Below, in pieces: positions 1-5,600 of a DNA stretch of 5,600 nucleotides. Source of the stretch: JAAYUD01 sp036846645. Lineage in GTDB: Bacteria; Bacteroidota; Bacteroidia; Bacteroidales; Bacteroidaceae. A program made the translations under genes and the position numbers. A model generated the notes under the pieces. The model did no database searches. It was not told where the DNA came from and worked only from the letters and a program-made list of their open reading frames with translations. Position 1 is the first letter of the stretch, and each line of letters opens with the position of its first letter. Where the stretch lies: the NCBI GenBank assembly GCA_036846645.1, contig DAIUBN010000180.1, positions 1 to 5,600 on the forward strand, in the 5' to 3' direction.

Positions 1-1
1 A

Positions 2-1396
2 GCGGTGATATCGGTAGATATGAAATCGATAGTGCAGAAGTGCGGTATTGGCGATAAAGAAAATGAATCACTCAAACAACATTTGTCGGATGCATTGAAG
101 AACGGACTCAATAGTGAGACCTCCAGCCGATTGCAGAAGATACTCGATAAACCATCCAACTCAGGACTTGATTTGACAGAACCGATTTATATCTTCAAAG
201 CCGGTGAGTTTGACGGTGCTACAGTTGCTTCGCTTTGTGTTGACGATAAGGGCGATTTGAACTCTACTGTCGAAGATTTGGCTAAGAGCCAGCTCTGTAC
301 TCCTCCCGAAGATGCGGGAGATTATCAGTTCACCATCGTTATGGGAAAGGCCGTGTTGGCTTACAACCGTGGAACTGCTCTATTGATTGAATCCAAAGGT
401 GGCATGTCGGAGAAAGTAAGATCGGGTCTCGATAAAGTGATGAAATTCAAAGAAGAAGATAGCTTTTGCGCAAACGAAGCTTTCGGTCTCCTTAAAGATA
501 GCAAAGGCGATGTCAGTTTCTATGTATCGACTAAGACAGCACCGGAGGCGAAAGGGCCTTTTGCCAATGCCACAACTTCTGCTTCTCCTTCTGATGCAAA
601 AGGTATGCAGTTTGTTGGTGATATGACCTTCTCTGACGGATTGATATCCATGAAGATAGATAGATATGGCGAGTCGAAGCAAAGTGCCGGAACAGGAATG
701 AAACCTATAAGTAATGCTGTGATGACTTTTTTACCGCAGCACATGCCTATCATGTTCACCATGGGTATGGATGGTGCAAAGGCCTATAAAGAGTTGGCAA
801 ACGATAATTCGTTTGGCGATGCACTCAAGTTGCCGCTCATTGAGAAACTCTTCGATTCTATAAAGGGCGATCTGACCATTGGTTACAACTCGTTTGGTAA
901 GACCGAACCTACTTTCCTAGCTTATGCTCAGATTACCAACACGCAAGCTGTGAAGAGCATTTATACCACATTCAAGGCTCAGAAAGACAATGATCTTGGT
1001 TCGCTCACCAAGAAATCCGAGAACGACTATATTTTTAAAGCTGCCGATAAGACCATATATTATGGTATAATAGGCAATGTGATGTATATTACTAACGATG
1101 TTTCGCTTGTTCATTTCAAAGTGACAGGCGGCACATACGCCCAAAATCCATATTCGTCACAGACCAAGGGCAAGACCATGTTCTTCGTGTTTGATACTTC
1201 CGAGATAAAAGGACAGCCCGCTTTGCAAAAGAAACTCGGTCCAGTAGTCTCGGCGGCTCTTGCTCAGAATGTAGTTTGTGTGAAGGGTAGCAATGTAGGA
1301 ACAGAGAGTTGGAATGTAGAGATGATATGGAAAGACAAACAGACCAACGCTCTCAAACAGATAGTAAAAATAGTACGGCAAATGGCCGGTATGTAA
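2..1396 (+). CDS. DUF4836 family protein, probable exported lipoprotein (5'-truncated by window edge)
   Basis: The reading frame is open to the left edge, giving 464 visible codons to a TAA stop. A GTG codon at position 5 could be read as a start, but the frame continues upstream. The visible N-terminus (VISVDMKSIVQKCGI) matches the part of DUF4836 proteins that normally follows a lipoprotein signal peptide and a short linker, so roughly 30-40 residues are probably missing. Family hallmarks I recognise are the early DKENESLKQHLSDALKNG segment and the C-terminal NALKQIVKIVRQMAGM. From memory the family is about 500-530 residues long and its molecular function is unknown. No membrane segment or catalytic motif is visible in the part seen, which fits a soluble periplasmic or outer-membrane-anchored domain. 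The gene lies 9 bp upstream of an ABC ATPase and is almost certainly cotranscribed with it, so a role as accessory protein or substrate of that transporter is plausible but inferred. Lipidation cannot be checked here. Confidence 0.82.
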   Translation, partial: AVISVDMKSIVQKCGIGDKENESLKQHLSDALKNGLNSETSSRLQKILDKPSNSGLDLTEPIYIFKAGEFDGATVASLCVDDKGDLNSTVEDLAKSQLCTPPEDAGDYQFTIVMGKAVLAYNRGTALLIESKGGMSEKVRSGLDKVMKFKEEDSFCANEAFGLLKDSKGDVSFYVSTKTAPEAKGPFANATTSASPSDAKGMQFVGDMTFSDGLISMKIDRYGESKQSAGTGMKPISNAVMTFLPQHMPIMFTMGMDGAKAYKELANDNSFGDALKLPLIEKLFDSIKGDLTIGYNSFGKTEPTFLAYAQITNTQAVKSIYTTFKAQKDNDLGSLTKKSENDYIFKAADKTIYYGIIGNVMYITNDVSLVHFKVTGGTYAQNPYSSQTKGKTMFFVFDTSEIKGQPALQKKLGPVVSAALAQNVVCVKGSNVGTESWNVEMIWKDKQTNALKQIVKIVRQMAGM

Positions 1397-1405
1397 TAAA
1401 TAATT

Positions 1406-2050
1406 ATGAATAGTATTAAATTGCAGCATACGCTCCCCAATGTCTTTATGGAGCGCACTGACATTCATTCGGACATCTGGCTTCAAGATGTTGCTTTCGA
1501 GAAAGGCAAAACTTATCTTGTAGAAGCGGCATCGGGCACCGGAAAGTCGTCTTTGTGTAGCTTTATTTATGGCTATCGAAAAGATTATCAGGGTAAAATA
1601 ACATTTGATGAAGAAGATACCCGCAATTATAGTATCGATAAGTGGGTTGATGTTCGCAAACGTACGTTGAGCATCTTGTTTCAAGAGTTGCGTATATTTC
1701 CCGAGCTGACTTCTCTCGAGAATATTCATCTGAAGAACGGTATTACCAATTTCAAAACGGAGAAAGAGATTCTTTCTTACTTTGATATGCTGGGTATCGG
1801 CGATAAGCTCAATCAGAAAATGCAGTTCCTCTCTTTCGGACAGCAGCAACGTGTGGCTTTCATCCGCACACTGTGCCAGCCTTTCGATTTCGCCTTCCTC
1901 GACGAACCAATCAGTCACCTCGATGATGTGAATGCCGCTATTATGGGAAAGATGATTACCGAAGAGGCTCAACGCCAAGGAGCAGGTATCATCTGTACTT
2001 CTATCGGTAAGCATATTGAGTTGCCCTACGATACGATATTCAAACTATAA
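1406..2050 (+). CDS. ABC transporter ATP-binding protein (LolD/MacB/FtsE-like, with atypical motifs)
   Basis: This 214-residue protein is a single nucleotide-binding domain of near-normal length for LolD/FtsE-type ATPases (about 220-230). Motifs occur in order: a Walker A at 41-48 (AASGTGKS, where the usual first Gly is Ala), the Q-loop Gln93 (LFQEL), the signature at 142-149 (LSFGQQQR), Walker B at 162-168 (FAFLDEP, with Asp166 and catalytic Glu167) and the D-loop at 170-173 (SHLD). The switch-loop His expected right after the last beta strand is Ser199 (ICTSIGKH), with a His only four residues later. No clear A-loop aromatic stands out in the short N-terminus. The catalytic Glu and Lys47 are present, so ATP binding is expected, while the hydrolysis mechanism may be unusual. 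The protein should sit on the cytoplasmic face and power the permease encoded 24 bp downstream. The ATG at 1406 is 9 bp after the preceding stop and has an A/T-rich leader without Shine-Dalgarno, as usual in Bacteroidetes. Confidence 0.9.
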   Translation: MNSIKLQHTLPNVFMERTDIHSDIWLQDVAFEKGKTYLVEAASGTGKSSLCSFIYGYRKDYQGKITFDEEDTRNYSIDKWVDVRKRTLSILFQELRIFPELTSLENIHLKNGITNFKTEKEILSYFDMLGIGDKLNQKMQFLSFGQQQRVAFIRTLCQPFDFAFLDEPISHLDDVNAAIMGKMITEEAQRQGAGIICTSIGKHIELPYDTIFKL

Positions 2051-2074
2051 ACGATTTACGAAAAGATAACAACA

Positions 2075-3286
2075 ATGAATAATTTAATTTGGAAACTTCT
2101 TCGTCAGCATATCAGTGTGGGACAGCTCACCGGTTTCTTTTTTGCCAATCTGTTTGGTATGATGATTGTCCTGCTCAGCATTCAGTTTTATAAAGATGTC
2201 ATTCCGGTATTCACCGAAGGCGACAGCTTTATGAAAGCCGACTATATGATTGCTAGTAAAAAGATAAGCACTATCGGAACTTTTGCAGGAAGTACAACAA
2301 CTTTTACCGATGCCGATATCACTGATATGCGCAACCAGCCTTTCACTAAGAAGGTAGGTAAGTTCACTTCTTCTCAATACAAAGTATCTGCCGGGCTGGT
2401 CACTAAGGGATTCGGCCAGCCTCTCAATACCGATATGTTCTTCGAATCTGTTCCCGATGAGTTTATCGACAACAGTCTGAAGAAATGGAAGTTCACTCCT
2501 GGTGATACTTCTATACCTATTATAATACCTCGCACTTATCTCAGCCTTTACAACTTCGGTTTCGCCCAAGCTCGCAATATGCCGAAGATTTCGGAAGGTA
2601 TGGTCGGTATGATTCAGATGAACATTGTGATTCATAGCAATGATAATTCTAAAACAGCTCACTTCACCGGTAATATTATCGGTACATCCAATCGTCTGAA
2701 CACCATTCTGGTGCCTCAGAAGTTTATGGATTGGGCCAACAACGAATATGCTCCGGGTAGCAAGCCCGAAACTTCTCGACTCATTGTCGAAGTTCATAAT
2801 CCGGGTGATGGCAACATTGCTACCTATTTCCAAAAGAAGAACTACGACACGGAGAACGATAAATTGAACGCTGGCAAAACGGCCTTCTTCCTTCGCCTCA
2901 TGGTGGGTATCGTGATGACGGTCGGATTGCTTATCAGTGTGCTTTCGTTCTATATTCTGATGCTCAGCATTTTCTTGTTGCTGCAGAAGAATACCACGAA
3001 ACTAGAGACACTGTTGCTCATCGGGTTCAGTCCGAATAAAGTGGCAATGCCGTATCAGATGCTCACGCTGATACTCAATATCGTTGTGCTTCTTATCTCT
3101 GTTGGGTTGGTGGCTTGGCTGCGTACTTACTACACATCCACTATACAGTTGCTTTTCCCTCAGTTGGAAGTTGCTACGTTGTGGCCTACTATCATTTGTG
3201 GTTTGCTACTGTTTGCTATCGTTTCAGTGATCAATATCATTGCCATCCGCCGCAAAGTGTATGGCATCTGGGTACATAAATCATGA
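2075..3286 (+). CDS. ABC transporter permease, FtsX/MacB/LolC type
   Basis: This 403-residue membrane protein has the type VII ABC permease topology. One TM helix lies near the N-terminus (about 17-38). It is followed by a large extracytoplasmic domain (about 40-268). Three TM helices sit at the C-terminus (about 272-302, 327-349 and 370-391), ending in a basic tail (IRRKVYGIWVHKS). Between TM2 and TM3 the segment KLETLLLIGFSPNKV (309-323) matches the cytoplasmic coupling region of the FtsX-like domain, where relatives read roughly E-x-x-x-L-x-x-x-G-x-S. The known relatives LolC/E, MacB and FtsX work mechanically across the inner membrane: lipoprotein extraction, efflux or cell-wall hydrolase control. 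Only one permease gene lies beside the ATPase, so a homodimer is inferred. The ATG at 2075 follows an A-rich leader, and the stop overlaps the miaA start by 4 bp (ATGA), indicating translational coupling. The substrate is unknown, with the neighbouring DUF4836 protein a candidate partner. Confidence 0.88.
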   Translation: MNNLIWKLLRQHISVGQLTGFFFANLFGMMIVLLSIQFYKDVIPVFTEGDSFMKADYMIASKKISTIGTFAGSTTTFTDADITDMRNQPFTKKVGKFTSSQYKVSAGLVTKGFGQPLNTDMFFESVPDEFIDNSLKKWKFTPGDTSIPIIIPRTYLSLYNFGFAQARNMPKISEGMVGMIQMNIVIHSNDNSKTAHFTGNIIGTSNRLNTILVPQKFMDWANNEYAPGSKPETSRLIVEVHNPGDGNIATYFQKKNYDTENDKLNAGKTAFFLRLMVGIVMTVGLLISVLSFYILMLSIFLLLQKNTTKLETLLLIGFSPNKVAMPYQMLTLILNIVVLLISVGLVAWLRTYYTSTIQLLFPQLEVATLWPTIICGLLLFAIVSVINIIAIRRKVYGIWVHKS

Positions 3287-4203
3287 ACGGCGATTCGAAA
3301 TATAACCTGATTACAATATTAGGGCCGACGGCATCGGGTAAGACAACCTTTGCCGCCGCCCTTGCTTACAATCTCGATACAGAGATTATCAGTGCCGATT
3401 CGCGTCAGCTCTATCGTGGCATGGATATCGGAACCGGCAAGGATATCGAAGAATATACCGTTTGCGGCAAGCAGATTCCTTATCATCTTATAGATATTGC
3501 CGAACCGGGTTATCGATACAATCTCTTCGAGTATCAGCGAGATTTCCTCTCGGCCTACAATTCTATTCTACAAAAAGACAAACTTCCTATTCTTTGTGGC
3601 GGTACAGGACTCTATATTGAGTCGGTGCTGAAGGCTTATCGTATGCATCCGGTGCCCGAAAATCCTGAGTTGCGTCAAACCTTGGAAGGCAAATCGCTCG
3701 AAGAACTCACAGCTATCTTGTCGACCATGAAGACACTTCACAATACCACCGATGTGGATACAGCGAAACGTGCCATTCGTGCCATCGAGATACAGACCTA
3801 TTATCAAGAGCATCCCGTGGAAGAACGCGAATTTCCCGAAATCAATTCGCTCACTATCGGTGTGGATATCGACCGAGATCTTCGTAGAGAGAAGATTACT
3901 CGAAGGCTGCACGACCGTCTCGACAACGGTATGATAGACGAAATAAAGCGACTGCTCGATAGTGGCATCCAGCCCGATGATCTTATTTATTATGGACTGG
4001 AATACAAATATCTCACCCTCTTTGTCATTGGAAAGCTATCGTATGAAGAGATGTTCTCACAGCTCGAAATCGCCATTCATCAGTTTGCCAAACGCCAGAT
4101 GACATGGTTTCGTGGTATGGAACGTCGTGGCATACCTATTCATTGGATAGATGCATCGCTGCCTACCGAAGAAAAGATAGAGCAGGTGAAAACAATGCTT
4201 TAG
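3283..4203 (+). CDS. miaA: tRNA dimethylallyltransferase (MiaA), Bacteroidetes-type divergent form
   Basis: MiaA transfers a dimethylallyl group from DMAPP to N6 of A37 in tRNAs that read codons starting with U. The product is 306 residues, close to the usual 300-316. Visible motifs are the P-loop GPTASGKT (14-21), DSRQLYRGMDIGTGK (39-53, with the conserved catalytic-region Asp39), GGTGLY (106-111), RAIRAIEI (163-170) and the C-terminal QFAKRQMTWFR (267-277), which matches the family's Q-[FY]-A-K-R-Q-x-T-W-F-R block. Two places differ from the textbook sequence: IGTGKD replaces IGTAKP, and YYGLEYKYLT (236-245) stands where most MiaA proteins have a GYKE-type motif. The segment before RAIRAIEI is also shortened. 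Bacteroides genomes often carry two miaA paralogues, and this may be the more divergent one, although that cannot be verified here. The ATG overlaps the permease stop and places the P-loop at the normal distance from the N-terminus. Cotranscription with the ABC genes is likely. Confidence 0.94.
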   Translation: MNGDSKYNLITILGPTASGKTTFAAALAYNLDTEIISADSRQLYRGMDIGTGKDIEEYTVCGKQIPYHLIDIAEPGYRYNLFEYQRDFLSAYNSILQKDKLPILCGGTGLYIESVLKAYRMHPVPENPELRQTLEGKSLEELTAILSTMKTLHNTTDVDTAKRAIRAIEIQTYYQEHPVEEREFPEINSLTIGVDIDRDLRREKITRRLHDRLDNGMIDEIKRLLDSGIQPDDLIYYGLEYKYLTLFVIGKLSYEEMFSQLEIAIHQFAKRQMTWFRGMERRGIPIHWIDASLPTEEKIEQVKTML

Positions 4204-4208
4204 AATTG

Positions 4209-4243
4209 TATAGGGCCTATAAGCTTTATAGCCCCTATAGGCC
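4209..4243 (+). terminator. two-state hairpin after miaA, possible operon 3' end
   Basis: This stretch starts 6 bp after the miaA stop. TATAGGG (4209-4215) pairs with CCCTATA (4233-4239), and inside it CTATAA (4217-4222) pairs with TTATAG (4226-4231) around a GCT loop, with a single C·C mismatch between the stems. A competing stem pairs GGCCTATA (4214-4221) with TATAGGCC (4236-4243) around a 14-nt loop. No U-tract follows (the next bases are AAATATAGAG), so a classical intrinsic terminator is not supported. A Rho-dependent end, an RNA-stabilising 3' hairpin or a protein-binding palindrome are alternatives. The position between the operon and the pfkA promoter makes a transcript-end role the simplest reading. 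Confidence 0.5.
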
Positions 4244-4284
4244 AAATATAGAGAATAAAAGAGTTTAAAATTTCAACAATATCC

Positions 4285-4315
4285 TTTGTATTCCGATTGG
4301 CAAACACTATCTTTG
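4285..4315 (+). promoter_or_regulatory. pfkA promoter, Bacteroidetes sigma-ABfr type
   Basis: A -33 element TTTG (4285-4288) and a -7 element TATCTTTG (4308-4315) are separated by exactly 19 nt. This matches the known Bacteroidetes primary sigma-factor consensus of TTTG, about 19-21 nt, then TAnnTTTG. Transcription would be expected to start around 4322-4325, leaving a leader of roughly 25 nt before the pfkA ATG. The leader begins with an A-run (AAAAAAAGAA) and has no Shine-Dalgarno sequence, in keeping with A-rich initiation regions in this phylum. No operator is evident. Confidence 0.82.
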
Positions 4316-4348
4316 TAACTCACAAAAAAAGAATCAACTCACGCTATT

Positions 4349-5329
4349 ATGGGAACAATTAAATGTATTGGAGTTTTGACTTCCGGAGGTGATGCCCCAG
4401 GAATGAACGCAGCCATCCGTGCGGTGACGCGTGCTGCTATCTATCATGGACTAGAGGTAAAAGGAATATATCGCGGATATCATGGATTAGTAACAGACGA
4501 AATAGCCGAATTCAAAAGTCAGAATGTAAGTAATATCATTCAACTAGGTGGAACAATTTTGAAAACTGCCCGTTGCAAAGAATTTACTACGCCCGAAGGA
4601 CGAAAACAAGCTTACGAGAATATGCAGAAAGAAGGTATTGATGCATTGGTAATCATCGGTGGTGATGGTTCGCTGACTGGTGCTCGCATCTTTGCCCAAG
4701 AGTATGATGTACCTTGCATCGGTTTGCCGGGAACAATCGATAACGACCTTTTTGGCACCGATACAACAATCGGCTACGATACTGCATTGAATACGATTCT
4801 CGATGCCGTAGATAAGATTCGAGATACTGCTACTTCTCACGAACGTCTCTTCTTCATTGAGGTGATGGGACGTGATGCCGGCTTCCTGGCAATCAATGGA
4901 GCTATTGCTTCGGGTGCTGAAGCTGCTATCATTCCGGAAGTTAGTACAGAAGTCGACCAATTGGAAGAGTTCATCAAGAACGGTTTCCGTAAGTCCAAAA
5001 ACAGTAGTATTGTACTCGTTGCCGAGAGCGAACTCACCGGCGGTGCAATGCATTATGCCGAACGTGTGAAGAAAGAATACCCGCAATACGAAGTACGTGT
5101 CACCATACTTGGCCACTTACAGCGTGGTGGTAGTCCTACGGCTCACGATAGAATCTTGGCAAGCCGCCTTGGTGCTGCTGCTATCGATGCTTTGCTCGAA
5201 GACCAGCGCAACGTAATGATTGGTATCGAAAACGATTCTATCGTCTACGTTCCATTCAGTAAGGCCATCAAGAACGATAAGCCTTTGAAGCCCGAACTGA
5301 TTAACGTGCTCCACGAATTGTCTATCTGA
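4349..5329 (+). CDS. pfkA: ATP-dependent 6-phosphofructokinase
   Basis: The enzyme phosphorylates fructose 6-phosphate to fructose 1,6-bisphosphate in glycolysis, in the cytoplasm. The product is 326 residues, near the 320 of E. coli PfkA. Motifs in order are TSGGDAPGMNAAIR (11-24, nucleotide-binding loop), GGDGS (104-108), PGTIDND (127-133, with catalytic Asp131), the substrate-binding MGRDAG (173-178) and GHLQRGGSPTAHDR (255-268). Two sites distinguish phosphate donors: Gly107 in GGDGS and Gly128 in PGTIDND are the ATP-type residues, where PPi-dependent enzymes typically carry GGDD and PKTIDND. ATP use is therefore inferred with good confidence. The ATG at 4349 gives the standard short N-terminus (MGTIKCIGVLTSGGD). 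The gene has its own promoter upstream and its own terminator downstream, so it is probably monocistronic and separate from the ABC-miaA operon. Confidence 0.97.
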   Translation: MGTIKCIGVLTSGGDAPGMNAAIRAVTRAAIYHGLEVKGIYRGYHGLVTDEIAEFKSQNVSNIIQLGGTILKTARCKEFTTPEGRKQAYENMQKEGIDALVIIGGDGSLTGARIFAQEYDVPCIGLPGTIDNDLFGTDTTIGYDTALNTILDAVDKIRDTATSHERLFFIEVMGRDAGFLAINGAIASGAEAAIIPEVSTEVDQLEEFIKNGFRKSKNSSIVLVAESELTGGAMHYAERVKKEYPQYEVRVTILGHLQRGGSPTAHDRILASRLGAAAIDALLEDQRNVMIGIENDSIVYVPFSKAIKNDKPLKPELINVLHELSI

Positions 5330-5360
5330 TTTTTTCAAATCATATATAGAAACAGAAAAA

Positions 5361-5394
5361 CGCTCTGCCTCATACGGCGGAGCGCTTTTTCTTT
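5361..5394 (+). terminator. intrinsic terminator of pfkA, possibly bidirectional
   Basis: CGCTCTGCC (5361-5369) pairs with GGCGGAGCG (5376-5384) around the loop TCATAC. This gives 9 bp including one G·U pair, and TTTTTCTTT follows one base later (5386-5394). It lies 31 bp after the pfkA stop. An A-run at 5356-5360 on the other side would act as a U-tract for transcripts coming from the right, so it could stop both directions. It is the only GC-rich hairpin in this otherwise AT-rich gap. Confidence 0.92.
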
Positions 5395-5449
5395 ATAATA
5401 GTCTAAACTTTAGGCTATAACCTTCTGCGCTCAATTGATAAAACTGAAT

Positions 5450-5457
5450 TACCTTTG
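5450..5457 (+). promoter_or_regulatory. possible -7 promoter box (TACCTTTG), weak -33
   Basis: TACCTTTG fits the Bacteroidetes -7 consensus TAnnTTTG. No proper TTTG lies 19-21 nt upstream. The nearest partial matches are TCTG at 5423-5426 (23-nt spacing) and ATTG at 5434-5437 (too close). If used, transcription would start near 5464 and run into the inverted repeats at 5506-5599. The box stands just beyond the pfkA terminator, as expected for the promoter of a gene starting right of the window, but an 8-bp match in AT-rich DNA can be chance. Confidence 0.3.
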
Positions 5458-5502
5458 ATGAAAAATCCGATTCATCAAGTCATAAAACTTGTCGCATCAA
5501 AG
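5453..5502. repeat. 8-bp inverted repeat CTTTGATG/CATCAAAG with nested small hairpin
   Basis: CTTTGATG (5453-5460) is the exact reverse complement of CATCAAAG (5495-5502). Inside, CAAGT (5476-5480) pairs with ACTTG (5487-5491) around a CATAAA loop. TTGATG (5455-5460) could instead pair with CATCAA (5473-5478). The left arm overlaps the candidate -7 box, so it could be either an operator-like site or part of a folded leader RNA. Short arms make chance a real alternative. Confidence 0.4.
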
Positions 5503-5505
5503 AGT

Positions 5506-5599
5506 ATTCTAAGAATTAAGCTTGTATTTATTAAAATAAAGGCTTTGTTTTAATAAATACAAGCTTAGTTTTAATAAATGCAAGCTTGATTCTTAGAAT
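5506..5599. repeat. AT-rich nested inverted repeat with three copies of a 19-nt unit
   Basis: A 31-nt left arm (5506-5536) and right arm (5569-5599) are inverted copies matching at 29 of 31 positions. The core is a 19-nt unit, TTTTAATAAATACAAGCTT. It is inverted at 5518-5536, direct and perfect at 5548-5566, and direct with one change (A to G at 5580) at 5569-5587. An 11-nt near-palindrome (ATTCTAAGAAT at 5506-5516, ATTCTTAGAAT at 5589-5599) caps both outer ends. The middle copy can form a near-perfect hairpin with the left arm around a GGC loop, excluding the outer pairing. No ORF covers it. It may be a MITE or REP-like element, a recombination site, or an attenuator-like leader of a gene right of the window. 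The sequence stops one base after the right arm, so target duplications or further copies cannot be seen. Confidence 0.85.
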
Positions 5600-5600
5600 T

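Noticed and set aside
5..7. GTG as the true start of the first gene
   Set aside because: The frame is open upstream, and the sequence just after it matches the mature part of DUF4836 proteins that normally follows a signal peptide. The window edge cuts the gene.
1157..2014. 285-codon open frame on the - strand across the end of the DUF4836 gene and most of the ABC ATPase gene
   Set aside because: It lies opposite two well-supported genes, crosses their boundary, and its translation shows no recognisable domain. It is a shadow of the coding frames on the + strand.
2084..2833. 249-codon open frame on the - strand inside the permease gene
   Set aside because: The + strand frame has clear FtsX-type topology, and the antisense product has no recognisable motif.
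4243..4250. - strand -7 box (TATATTTG) firing antisense to miaA
   Set aside because: No matching -33 TTTG lies at the required spacing on the - strand, and the AT-rich context makes chance matches likely.
4544..5116. 190-codon open frame on the - strand inside pfkA
   Set aside because: It is fully contained in a strongly conserved gene, with no promoter or family resemblance of its own.
5361..5394. Repeat element instead of terminator
   Set aside because: A 9-bp GC-rich stem followed by a T-rich tract just after pfkA is fully explained as an intrinsic terminator.
5518..5587. CRISPR array start from the three similar 19-nt units
   Set aside because: One copy is inverted, the two direct copies are only 2 nt apart with no spacer-sized gap, and no cas gene is visible.

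Overview
The window looks like a piece of a Bacteroidales chromosome (Bacteroides/Prevotella group). Three things point there. The first gene encodes a DUF4836-type protein, a family I know only from Bacteroidetes. The pfkA promoter fits the Bacteroidetes-specific consensus (TTTG, 19 nt, TAnnTTTG) exactly. Starts are preceded by A/T-rich sequence rather than Shine-Dalgarno motifs. All genes are on the + strand, and base composition looks even across them.

Layout. Positions 2-1396 hold the 3' part of a DUF4836 gene whose start lies left of the window. It is followed after 9 bp by an ABC ATPase (1406-2050), after 24 bp by a four-TM FtsX/MacB/LolC-type permease (2075-3286), and then, with a 4-bp ATGA overlap, by a tRNA dimethylallyltransferase, miaA (3283-4203). 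These four very likely form one operon. A 145-bp gap follows, with a strong two-state hairpin region (4209-4243) and then a clear promoter (4285-4315) driving monocistronic pfkA (4349-5329), an ATP-type 6-phosphofructokinase. pfkA ends in a textbook intrinsic terminator (5361-5394).

The last 206 bp hold no gene I can support. They contain a promoter-like -7 box (5450-5457), a small inverted repeat, and, reaching the right edge, an AT-rich nested inverted repeat (5506-5599). In it a 19-nt unit occurs three times (one inverted, two direct) and can fold into two mutually exclusive long hairpins. This is the least explained part of the window.

How the genes fit together. The ATPase and permease form a two-gene transporter of the type that moves or extracts substrates at the inner membrane (LolCDE, MacB and FtsEX are relatives). 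Because only one permease is encoded, a homodimer is likely. The adjacent DUF4836 protein, probably an exported lipoprotein, is a candidate partner or substrate. miaA and pfkA are housekeeping genes for tRNA modification and glycolysis. The substrate of the transporter cannot be read from the sequence.
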